Positions 17,530 through 24,869 of a stretch of 64,000 nt of DNA are shown one piece after another; position 1 is the stretch's first letter, and each line of letters starts with the position of its first letter. Made by a program: the position numbers and the translations under genes. The stretch is from contig NZ_JAAWUO010000005.1 in the NCBI RefSeq assembly GCF_013304825.1, positions 62,001 to 126,000 on the forward strand. Direction: 5' to 3'. Origin of the DNA: Blautia schinkii (GTDB taxonomy: Bacteria; Bacillota; Clostridia; Lachnospirales; Lachnospiraceae). The notes under the pieces were generated by a model, which was not told the DNA's origin, ran no database searches, and saw only the letters and a list, made by a program, of their open reading frames with translations.

Positions 17530-17662
17530 GTATAAATTTAGAAACAAGACCTAAAAAAGAGAGCGGTCTGTGTTACTGTTACTGATAATATCCCGAGAGG
17601 TGTTTTTTGTGAGCGAAGGTTACAGAAAACCCGAGACATACTGCGGAATGCGCAGCAACCCG

Positions 17663-17691
17663 TTGATTATATGGAGATTTCGTATTATAAT
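17663..17691 (+). promoter_or_regulatory. Promoter of the DUF1858 gene
   Basis: TTGATT (17663-17668), 17-bp spacer, TATAAT (17686-17691). The rest of the 303-bp divergent region between ferredoxin and this gene holds only the two promoters and leaders. Confidence 0.75.
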
Positions 17692-17743
17692 AGCAGACAC
17701 GAAATGAAAATATTTCGATAAATGAGCAAAGGAGAATACAATC

Positions 17744-17944
17744 ATGGCAAAGGTTACAAAGAGCATGCTGATCGGCGAACTTCTCACTGTAGATCCGAAC
17801 ATTGCACCGATTCTTATGAGAGCAGGAATGCATTGTCTTGGATGCCCGTCTTCCCAGATGGAATCACTGGAAGAGGCAGCTATGGTTCATGGACTGGATG
17901 CGGACGTTCTCGTAGCACAGATCAATGATTTTCTTGGTGAGTAA
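17744..17944 (+). CDS. DUF1858 / hybrid-cluster-associated disulfide protein
   Basis: A 66-residue protein of the DUF1858 family (hybrid cluster protein-associated redox disulfide domain). [20 protein letters not shown] is followed by CLGCP, a conserved CxxC pair expected to cycle between thiol and disulfide or bind a metal. Genes of this family often lie near hybrid-cluster or iron-sulfur proteins; here the divergent neighbour is a ferredoxin. AAAGGAG lies upstream of ATG 17744. The electron partner is not known. Confidence 0.9.
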   Translation: MAKVTKSMLIGELLTVDPNIAPILMRAGMHCLGCPSSQMESLEEAAMVHGLDADVLVAQINDFLGE

Positions 17945-17971
17945 GCAGAAATTTTTTGCTGAAACAAAAAA

Positions 17972-18024
17972 GCCGCTGTTGGAAAATGCAGATCAGAAAG
18001 ATCGCAGTTCCGGCAGCGGTTTTA
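17972..18024. terminator. Bidirectional terminator between DUF1858 gene and mecA
   Basis: Arms 17972-17982 and 18010-18020 form an 11-bp stem with wobble pairs, flanked by TTTT on the plus strand and TTTTTTG on the minus strand. Confidence 0.8.
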
Positions 18025-18035
18025 TTATACATGTA

Positions 18036-18800
18036 TTAGAGTGCAAGGAGTTTCTGAAGGGCATTCTGTGCGATCAGAGTTCCGTGTTCCCGGAGATAGG
18101 CCTCACCTGCTGGAGTGAATGCACGGCCAACTCCATATTCAGAAAGAATATTGCAGACCTTGTTGAATTCTTCCGGTGTGCAGTCGGACTGATGAAGAAC
18201 CAGCTGATAAACGTCATCTTCTCCCTCACGGTAGAGAATGTTATCACCGTCAAAGAACCCGTTCATACCATGAGCAGCAGCGATCACATCATCCAGTCCG
18301 GGGAATGTATACAGACGGATAAGTCTTACTGAATTCTCGGAAATATGGGAATTATCCTGATTTTCTGCAGGCTGTGCATTAGCTGCGGACGTTTCCTTTT
18401 CTTCGGGTTTCTGTGGAAGATTCTTCAGCTTGGATTCGCAGAGTTTCTGAAAAATATCAATGATATTATCTGCACCATCGATCTCTACGGTATCTGAAGG
18501 CTTGCCGCCTTTAAATGGAGCAAATTTGGAAAAACGGGTGTCCAGTTCCTCCGGATCTTCTACCTTGGTGATGATGAGAATGATGCTCTCTGCATTTATG
18601 GGGATTGCTTCGATCATCAGCGGAATGTTATCTGCCTCAAAACCGAACTGTATCTGAGCCTGCTGCATCATATCACGGAAGAGACGTTTGGCCTTCTCAG
18701 TACCGTATGCAAGCTCGCTGATACGAATCTGATGACTGTCCAGATCCTCTTTCGTCAATGTACAGCGGATCTGATTGTCGTTGATTTTTTCTATTTTCAT
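18036..18800 (-). CDS. mecA: Adaptor protein MecA
   Basis: A 254-residue ClpC adaptor. The N-terminal MKIEKINDNQIRCTLTKEDL and the SELAYGTEKAKRLFRDMM stretch match the substrate-recognition domain. A Gln/Glu/Asn-rich linker (about 125-155) leads to the C-terminal ClpC-binding domain (LYTFPGLDDVIAAA, LLHQS-like segments). MecA delivers substrates such as ComK in Bacilli; in Clostridia the clients are less clear. It is monocistronic, with a promoter on the minus strand at 18845-18874. Confidence 0.9.
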   Translation of the reverse strand: MKIEKINDNQIRCTLTKEDLDSHQIRISELAYGTEKAKRLFRDMMQQAQIQFGFEADNIPLMIEAIPINAESIILIITKVEDPEELDTRFSKFAPFKGGKPSDTVEIDGADNIIDIFQKLCESKLKNLPQKPEEKETSAANAQPAENQDNSHISENSVRLIRLYTFPGLDDVIAAAHGMNGFFDGDNILYREGEDDVYQLVLHQSDCTPEEFNKVCNILSEYGVGRAFTPAGEAYLREHGTLIAQNALQKLLAL

Positions 18801-18844
18801 ATAATCACATCCTATGGTTGATAAATTAATCTTTTACATAATGT

Positions 18845-18874
18845 ATTATATAACAGCTGCATACAAGATGTAAA
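18845..18874 (-). promoter_or_regulatory. Promoter of mecA
   Basis: On the minus strand, TTTACA (complement of 18869-18874), 18-bp spacer, TATAAT (complement of 18845-18850). Confidence 0.7.
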
Positions 18875-18923
18875 GATGTTGAATCACCGGAAAAAAGAAA
18901 TTTTTTTAAATAAGATAAAAGGC

Positions 18924-18951
18924 TTGCATCTCATCAGAAAAAATGTATAAT
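18924..18951 (+). promoter_or_regulatory. Promoter of the structured RNA at 18957
   Basis: TTGCAT (18924-18929), 16-bp spacer, TATAAT (18946-18951). It faces away from mecA and reads into a 170-nt stretch without a good gene start. Confidence 0.75.
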
Positions 18952-18956
18952 GAAAA

Positions 18957-19127
18957 ACAGGAAAGCTGCCAGACCTAAACAAACAGGACGACAGTAAAGA
19001 TAACTTAAATTCAAGCTTTTTCTAAAGACAAGAATTCTGTGCTGAGATCATCGGTGTTTCTGCCGGGCACAGATCAGTAAAATTCCCCCTTTTTAAGTAA
19101 TATAAACAGGGCCAGTGCAGCTTTTCT
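18957..19127 (+). ncRNA. Candidate structured RNA, possibly 6S-like
   Basis: From the predicted start the RNA can close on itself: AAAGCTGC (18962-18969) pairs with GCAGCTTT (19117-19124), followed by CTTTTC. Inside, CCT (18974-18976) can pair with AGG (19108-19110), ACTTAAA (19003-19009) with TTTAAGT (19092-19098), GAATT (19032-19036) with AATTC (19081-19085), and CTGTGC (19037-19042) with GCACAG (19067-19072). This rod about 170 nt long, with a closing stem, internal bubbles and apical hairpin, resembles the overall shape of 6S RNA. The identity is not proven: it could instead be a regulatory leader of the small gene that follows. Pairings were found by eye, not by folding. Confidence 0.4.
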
Positions 19128-19135
19128 GAGAACCT

Positions 19136-19411
19136 ATGTTGGTGTTTTCTGAAAATCTAACCAGGAAAGGAGGTCAGGATACGTCAAATATATCACAGGT
19201 AAAAAAGAAATCCGTAAAGCCTCTCCGAAGGGAACTGGAAAGCTACCGGGATAAAGGAATAGAACTTTATCTGAACGGAGCACCCAGTACTCCGAAGAAA
19301 ATCGCAAAAGCCTGTCAGATTGCGGAAGATGGGGTGTATATGCGGGATTATACAGAAGATGAGGAAGGCCATATCGCCTGTGTAAGCTTTGATTTTATAC
19401 GAAACACGTAA
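19136..19411 (+). CDS. Small hypothetical protein, start uncertain
   Basis: I do not recognise this protein. It has 91 residues from ATG 19136, or 76 if it starts at ACG 19181. The conserved-looking part is LRRELESYRDKGIELYLNGA and KACQIAEDGVYMRDY, soluble and acidic towards the end. ATG 19136 has no ribosome site. A perfect AAAGGAGGT at 19166-19174 lies inside the frame and is correctly spaced for the in-frame ACG at 19181, with no ATG, GTG or TTG nearby. It lies between the structured RNA and the GH18 gene, which has its own promoter. Confidence 0.6.
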   Translation: MLVFSENLTRKGGQDTSNISQVKKKSVKPLRRELESYRDKGIELYLNGAPSTPKKIAKACQIAEDGVYMRDYTEDEEGHIACVSFDFIRNT

Positions 19412-19548
19412 ATGAAAGTCAGGCTGTGGATATTTTTGTTATTATAAGTAAATCTGATAAGTTTCCCCTGAGCTCATACATTACACAGTGAGAAAATGTC
19501 TGCAGCCTGCATCAATGGAAATCTAAACAAAATATAAAATGTCGATTT

Positions 19549-19576
19549 TTGTAACGAAACACAGATAAAGTATGAT
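19549..19576 (+). promoter_or_regulatory. Promoter of the GH18 gene
   Basis: TTGTAA (19549-19554), 16-bp spacer, TATGAT (19571-19576), with an alternative TATAAT overlapping just downstream. Confidence 0.6.
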
Positions 19577-19622
19577 ATAATGAAGAAGCTGTTATAGTAT
19601 TTAATACCGAAAGGAAGAAGAA

Positions 19623-21272
19623 ATGACAAAAAAACACATGCCTGTCCTGGTGGTAGGTCTGTTGATCGTTCTGGTAGCTCTTATAGGAGGAGCTGCTTAT
19701 GGAATCAATAAACTTATTCCGACCAGGAAACAGATGAATCTGTCTGATTATTATGGACAGAATGAAGAGGGAGAGGCAGCTCTGATACTGGGAACTGAGA
19801 AGCTTGAGCAGAAAGCACTGATTTCCGGTGATGATGTGTATCTTCCTATTGATGTGGTAGATGGATATCTTAATCAGAGATATTATTGGGATAGTGAAGA
19901 TAAGAAGATCCTGTATGCGACTCCGTCCAGTCTTACTGAAGAAGCAGCTTCAGACAGTGCAGGCGGAATGGTATGGCTGAAAGATGATAGTGTTTATCTT
20001 AAGCTTGATTATGTCAAAAAGTATACAGATATCGATGCATATATATATAAAGATCCTGACAGAATCGCGATACAGAATAAATTTAAGAATGTGCAGACTG
20101 TTACAACGAAAAAGGATACAGTGATACGATATCGGGGAGGAATTAAATCTGAAATTCTGACAGAAATACCGAAGAATACAGTTCTGCGTCTGATCAATGA
20201 AGGAGAGGACTGGAATCAGGTTGCTACGGAGGATGGATATATTGGCTACATACAGAAGAAGAGAGTAAGTGCGGCAGATACGACCACTTATGAGAGGGAT
20301 TTCCAGTCAGAGACATATACCTATCTGACTATGGATGAACCGGTGAATCTGGTATGGCATCAGACAACAAGCACGGAGGCCAACAGTTATTTCGCAGATG
20401 CAGCACAGAACATGACTGGTGTGAATGTGATCTCACCTACCTGGTTTTCTGTTGCGGATAATTCCGGAAATATAACCAATATTGCATCTGGGGATTATGT
20501 GATGCAGGCTCATGCGAAAGGATTGAAGGTGTGGGGGCTTGTAGATAATTTCAGTGAGAATATCAGCACGATGACAGTTCTTTCAAGCACCGGCGCGAGA
20601 CAGAATCTGGAGAATCAGCTGATCACAAGTGCATTGAAGGTGGGACTTGACGGAATCAATATAGATTTTGAGTCATTAAGCGAGGATGTTGGAATCCATT
20701 TCCTGCAGTTCCTTCGGGAACTTTCCATTCAGTGTCATGAGAACAATCTGGTACTTTCTGTGGATAACCCGGTTCCGGAGAACTTTACCAGTCATTATGA
20801 CAGAGCTGAGCAGGGAAAAGTTACCGATTATGTGATCATTATGGGGTATGATGAACATTATGTGGGATCTGAGGCAGGTTCCGTGGCATCGCTTCCGTGG
20901 GTAGAGCAGGGTGTGAAAGATACACTTACAGAGGTTCCGGCAGAGAGGACGATACTTGCAGTTCCGTTTTATACCAGGCTCTGGAAGACAACAGATGGAG
21001 GGGCCCTGACAAGTGAAGCAATCGGAATGGATCAGGCACAGAAGGTGATTGCAGACAATGGAGCAGAGACTTACTGGGATAAGACAACAAGCCAGAATTA
21101 CGGAACCTATGAAGGGGATGGAGCTACATACCAGATCTGGCTGGAGGATTCCAAGTCCATTGCAGAGAAAGTTAAGCTGATCTCAAAATATAAACTTGCA
21201 GGTGTGGCTGAGTGGAAACTGGGATTTGAAAACAGTGGGATATGGCAGACCATCACAGAGAATCTTTCCTGA
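19623..21272 (+). CDS. GH18-family glycosidase with SH3-like domain
   Basis: A 549-residue exported protein. An N-terminal membrane anchor (VLVVGLLIVLVALIGGAAYG, about residues 8-27) is followed by a stalk region with LPIDVVDGYLNQRYYWD, an SH3-like segment (about 155-215), and a GH18 barrel. The catalytic motif is DGINIDFE, matching DxxDxDxE with Glu as acid. KVWGLVDNFS and YVIIMGYDEHY are further GH18 strands. Related proteins (SleL/YaaH type) act on spore cortex or vegetative peptidoglycan. A wall role is inferred, supported by cwlD directly downstream. The gene ends at the hairpin that also covers the cwlD ribosome site. Confidence 0.87.
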   Translation: MTKKHMPVLVVGLLIVLVALIGGAAYGINKLIPTRKQMNLSDYYGQNEEGEAALILGTEKLEQKALISGDDVYLPIDVVDGYLNQRYYWDSEDKKILYATPSSLTEEAASDSAGGMVWLKDDSVYLKLDYVKKYTDIDAYIYKDPDRIAIQNKFKNVQTVTTKKDTVIRYRGGIKSEILTEIPKNTVLRLINEGEDWNQVATEDGYIGYIQKKRVSAADTTTYERDFQSETYTYLTMDEPVNLVWHQTTSTEANSYFADAAQNMTGVNVISPTWFSVADNSGNITNIASGDYVMQAHAKGLKVWGLVDNFSENISTMTVLSSTGARQNLENQLITSALKVGLDGINIDFESLSEDVGIHFLQFLRELSIQCHENNLVLSVDNPVPENFTSHYDRAEQGKVTDYVIIMGYDEHYVGSEAGSVASLPWVEQGVKDTLTEVPAERTILAVPFYTRLWKTTDGGALTSEAIGMDQAQKVIADNGAETYWDKTTSQNYGTYEGDGATYQIWLEDSKSIAEKVKLISKYKLAGVAEWKLGFENSGIWQTITENLS

Positions 21273-21324
21273 CAGTTATAAATTACTTAAACCAAAGATG
21301 AAACATTGCAGCAGGGCAATGATA

Positions 21325-21373
21325 AAAACACTCCCGACAGCATATATTTAACTAAATATGCCGGGGGTGTTTT
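21325..21373. terminator. Terminator-like hairpin covering the cwlD ribosome site
   Basis: Arms 21325-21336 and 21362-21373 (AAAAACACTCCCG side with CGGGGGTGTTTT, one wobble) form a 12-bp stem. The interior GCATATATTTA / TAAATATGC can also pair with a small bulge. On the minus strand a T run follows. The GGGGGT ribosome site of cwlD lies in the 3' arm. Confidence 0.75.
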
Positions 21374-21375
21374 GC

Positions 21376-22092
21376 GTGAAAAAACATCTGATTGAAACGG
21401 GAATGGCAGTTCTTATGCTGCTTTGCTTTTACATATTGTCAAGAGAGGCGGCTGAGACAGCAGGAAAACTTGTAAATGTGTCCGGAAATATCAAGGAGGA
21501 AAAAGTGATCCTGGTGGATGCCGGTCACGGTGGTGCAGATTCCGGAATGATAGGTGTGGATGGCCTGAAGGAAAAAGGCATCAATCTTGAGATATCTGTC
21601 AAATTGAAAAAAGTACTGGAAAAAAGAGGATACACAATCCTTATGACAAGAGAAGAAGATAAAGGACTTTATGAGGAAAATACAAAGAATATGAAAGCCC
21701 AGGATCTTCAGAACCGTATTGCTATGATAAAAGAATACAAGCCGCTGCTTGCTGTCAGCATCCATCAGAACAGTTACAGTGATCCGGCTGTAAAAGGTCC
21801 CCAGGTCTTTTTTTACGAAGATTCTGAGAAGGGGAAGAGACTAGCGCTTGTTATCCAGGAAAAAATGAACCAGCAGCTGGAAATCCAGCGTCCCCGAGCA
21901 GCAAAAGGGAACAGGACGTACTATCTGTTGAAGAGAAGCGAGGGTGTGATCAATATTGTAGAATGCGGCTTTCTTACAAATCCGGATGAAGCCGGACTTC
22001 TGCAGAAAGATGATTACCAGCAGAAAGTGGCTTTAGCCATAGCTGACGGGATCGATGAATATCTGGCATCAGAGAAGAACGAAAAAAATTGA
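21376..22092 (+). CDS. cwlD: N-acetylmuramoyl-L-alanine amidase, CwlD type
   Basis: A 238-residue zinc amidase of the Amidase_3 family. The membrane segment is MAVLMLLCFYILS near the N-terminus. Catalytic and zinc residues are visible in VDAGHGGADSG (His), the Glu of NLEIS, SIHQNS (His) and NIVECGFLTN (Glu). CwlD makes muramic-delta-lactam in spore cortex together with PdaA. GTG 21376 is preferred because GGGGGT at 21363-21368 is 7 nt ahead; the ATG at 21358 is in the hairpin and has no ribosome site. The preceding gene is a GH18 wall enzyme. Confidence 0.88.
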   Translation: MKKHLIETGMAVLMLLCFYILSREAAETAGKLVNVSGNIKEEKVILVDAGHGGADSGMIGVDGLKEKGINLEISVKLKKVLEKRGYTILMTREEDKGLYEENTKNMKAQDLQNRIAMIKEYKPLLAVSIHQNSYSDPAVKGPQVFFYEDSEKGKRLALVIQEKMNQQLEIQRPRAAKGNRTYYLLKRSEGVINIVECGFLTNPDEAGLLQKDDYQQKVALAIADGIDEYLASEKNEKN

Positions 22093-22109
22093 AAAAAATG
22101 TGAATAGCC

Positions 22110-22138
22110 TTTTCATAGGATGGTTATTCTGCTATACT
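22110..22138 (+). promoter_or_regulatory. Possible promoter of the membrane-protein/GT2 operon
   Basis: A weak TTTTCA (22110-22115), 17-bp spacer, and TATACT (22133-22138). The sequence GAAAAAAATGTGAATA lies just upstream at 22091-22106. Confidence 0.5.
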
Positions 22139-22161
22139 TTACGTGAATTAAGGAGAATCCT

Positions 22162-24153
22162 ATGTTTGGAATCATTTATCTTATATTATGTATATTAACA
22201 GGAATGGAAGCAGTGGGGTGTCTGTTTCCGCACAGGATAGCTGAAAATGGAAATCGGATATGGGTAATACTGCCCGCAGCTTTTGGAACCGGAGTTCTGA
22301 TGTTTACATGGGCCGTTTATATCATTTCCTGGATGTTTAGTGTATGTGCGGGGGCAGAACATCCTCTTTTTTATGGAAATCTGATCGTTATGACTGTGGC
22401 AACACTGGTACTGGCAGTTCTTTTTAAGAAAAAAAAGAAGATTATTTTTTCGGTGGCAGAGGGAATGCTCACCAGAAAGTGGATTCTCAGAAAAGAGATC
22501 ATTCTGTTTACAATGGTAACTGTATTTGTTACATGGATGATGTTTTATGTTTTTCATATGAAAGATGGAATTTTGTATTCCGGTTTTTCTGTATTTGGGG
22601 ATTATGCACCGCATACAGCAATGATGAGATCTTTTTCCAGGGAGAATAATTTTCCTACCCAGTATCCGCATTATGGCGGGCAGGACGTGAAATATCATTT
22701 TATGTTCCAGTTTCTTGTGGGAAATCTGGAATATCTGGGAATGAGAATTGATATTGGATATAATCTGGTAAGTATTTTCTCGCTGGTGGGATTTCTTATG
22801 ATCCTTTATGCGATCAGTTACCGGATGTTCCGAAGCTTCTGGGCAGGAGCCGCGGCAATCGTGTTTTTCTTTTTCCGCAGCGGTACTGCGTTCTGGCAGT
22901 ATCTGTGGGAACATTTCCGTGCAGGAAATCTGGCGGAGACGTTGAGAGAGAATACCTCTTTTATCGGCTATACAACCAATGAAAACTGGGGACTCTGGAA
23001 TTTTAACGTGTATCTGAATCAGAGACATCTGGCATTCGGGCTTTTGATAGTTGCGGCAGCTGTGTGGATTTTTATGGAATGGCTGGAAGCAGGATGCAGG
23101 CACAGTGAAAAAGGCATAGAGTGGATTGGAAAAAGGATCTTTTCTAAAGAGGCGTGGGTTTGCAGGAATGTTGAGGCTGCGGTTTTACTTGGAGTATTTC
23201 TGGGGCTGACTGCATTCTGGAATGGTGCGGCCCTGATCGGAGGACTTCTGATCCTGGCGGGAATGGCAGTGTTTTCAGATGGCAAGCTGGATTATGCCAT
23301 CTGTGCGGCACTGGCAGTATTTTTCTCAGAGCTTCAGTCAAAGATCTTTGTATCCGGAAGTGTGATGAGTCCTTCTTTTTACTGGGGATTTCTGGCCGGG
23401 AATAAAAGTCTTATCGGTGTGATAGGATATCTGGCTGAAATCAGCGGATTTTTCTTTGTGGGACTGGCCGTAACAGTTGTATTCCTGAAAAGAAAAGAGA
23501 GGGCTATTCTGTTTGGATTTCTGCTTCCGCTGGCATTTGCATTTCTGGTATCACTGACACCGGACATCAATGTAAACCATAAGTATGTGATGATCTCCTA
23601 TGCGTTTACAGCCATTTTCTGGGGTTGGTTTATGAGAGAGAGTTTTCTTATGGGAAAAACAGGCTGGAAGAAATGGGCAGGCAGAAGTGTCTGCGCGATT
23701 CTTTGTCTCTGTCTTACTTTGACAGGAATTTATGATTATGTGATCATTCTGAGAGATAATGATTCCGGACACAGGATGACTGTAAACATGAACAGTGACC
23801 TCACAGACTGGCTTTCTGAGAATCTTCATAAAGATGATCTGCTCCTGACGCCGGAGTATACCATGAATGAAGTAACTATGTCTGGTGTGATGCTTTATTG
23901 CGGATGGCCTTATTATGCGTGGTCAGCAGGGTATGATACTTATTACCGGGCAGACCAGGCTGTGACTGTTTATACAACAGATGATCAGGATATTTTAAGA
24001 GAGACAGTGGAGCAGGAGAAGATCACCTATATTCTGTTTGAAGATGGAATGTCATTTGAAAGCCAGGAGTGTCGTGAAGACATTATCAGAGAGACGTATC
24101 CGTTAGTTTATACCTCGGAGGATGGGAGAATCAGAATCTATGAAACAAGATAG
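22162..24153 (+). CDS. Large polytopic membrane protein, DUF2298-like
   Basis: A 663-residue protein with many hydrophobic helices (about 12-14) and a soluble C-terminal region of about 110 residues (DLTDWLSENLHKDD onward). After the third helix group comes FGDYAPHTAMMRSFS, then YPHYGGQDVKYHFMFQFLVG and IDIGYNL. The same order of DYxxxxAMMRS, a (V/I)(K/N)Y motif and YNL appears in the DUF2298 protein two genes later, so the two look like distant paralogues. GT-C glycosyltransferases have an acidic residue in the first large outer loop, as here. A role in lipid-linked sugar transfer is inference. The stop overlaps the start of the GT2 gene. Confidence 0.75.
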   Translation: MFGIIYLILCILTGMEAVGCLFPHRIAENGNRIWVILPAAFGTGVLMFTWAVYIISWMFSVCAGAEHPLFYGNLIVMTVATLVLAVLFKKKKKIIFSVAEGMLTRKWILRKEIILFTMVTVFVTWMMFYVFHMKDGILYSGFSVFGDYAPHTAMMRSFSRENNFPTQYPHYGGQDVKYHFMFQFLVGNLEYLGMRIDIGYNLVSIFSLVGFLMILYAISYRMFRSFWAGAAAIVFFFFRSGTAFWQYLWEHFRAGNLAETLRENTSFIGYTTNENWGLWNFNVYLNQRHLAFGLLIVAAAVWIFMEWLEAGCRHSEKGIEWIGKRIFSKEAWVCRNVEAAVLLGVFLGLTAFWNGAALIGGLLILAGMAVFSDGKLDYAICAALAVFFSELQSKIFVSGSVMSPSFYWGFLAGNKSLIGVIGYLAEISGFFFVGLAVTVVFLKRKERAILFGFLLPLAFAFLVSLTPDINVNHKYVMISYAFTAIFWGWFMRESFLMGKTGWKKWAGRSVCAILCLCLTLTGIYDYVIILRDNDSGHRMTVNMNSDLTDWLSENLHKDDLLLTPEYTMNEVTMSGVMLYCGWPYYAWSAGYDTYYRADQAVTVYTTDDQDILRETVEQEKITYILFEDGMSFESQECREDIIRETYPLVYTSEDGRIRIYETR

Positions 24154-24850
24154 TTTATATATTATTATGCCAGCATACAACGAAGAAAAAAATATCGGCT
24201 CTGTGATCGAGCAGTGGTATCCGGTAGTGGAGAAGATCGGCGGAGACAGTCGGCTGGTGATTCTTAATGATGGAAGTAAAGACGGAACTTACAAGAAAAT
24301 TCAGAAGTATCAGGAGAAATATGATCGACTGACAGGGATTGACAAGCCAAACGAGGGACACGGCGGAACAATTCTGAAAGGTTATCATTACGCTGTTGAT
24401 GCAGGTGCAGATTATATATTCCAGACGGATTCAGACGGACAGACTTTGCCCGAGGAGTTCTGGCAGTTCTGGGAAAAACGAAAAAAATGCGGGCTTCTGA
24501 TTGGCTACCGTAAAAAACGAGAAGATGGTCTATCCAGACTTTTTGTGACGAAAGTTCTGCGTCTTGTACTGTTTCTGATCTTTGGAACATGGGTAAAAGA
24601 TGCTAATACTCCATATCGTCTGATGCGTGGAAAACAGCTGGAGAAAGTTCTCAAAAGGATCCCTGACGGATTCTTTCTCTCCAATGTGCTGATGACAGTG
24701 ATCTATGAGAAACATCATCTGCATGTAGAGTATATTCCGATTACTTTCCGTCCTCGTCAGGCAGGAAAGAATTCTATTAATATGAAGCGGATCGCAGTCA
24801 TAGGCAGACAGGCATTTGGAGATTTTATCCGTCTGCGCCACAGGATCTGA
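24140..24850 (+). CDS. GT2 glycosyltransferase, polyprenyl-phosphate sugar synthase-like
   Basis: A 236-residue family-2 transferase. The N-terminal IIMPAYNEEKNIGSVIEQWY, LNDGSKDGT and TDSDGQTLPEEF give the Rossmann core and DxD-like metal site, and RPRQAGKNSIN is the usual acceptor-loop region. There is a single amphipathic helix (VLRLVLFLIFG) and no long C-terminal membrane anchor. It resembles Dpm1/polyprenyl-phosphate hexose synthases. ATG 24140 overlaps the upstream stop by 14 bp and has GGGAGAA ahead. Its place between two polytopic proteins suggests it supplies them with a lipid-linked sugar; that is inference. Confidence 0.88.
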   Translation: MKQDSLYIIMPAYNEEKNIGSVIEQWYPVVEKIGGDSRLVILNDGSKDGTYKKIQKYQEKYDRLTGIDKPNEGHGGTILKGYHYAVDAGADYIFQTDSDGQTLPEEFWQFWEKRKKCGLLIGYRKKREDGLSRLFVTKVLRLVLFLIFGTWVKDANTPYRLMRGKQLEKVLKRIPDGFFLSNVLMTVIYEKHHLHVEYIPITFRPRQAGKNSINMKRIAVIGRQAFGDFIRLRHRI

Positions 24851-24869
24851 TACAGGGAGGAATGAACCG

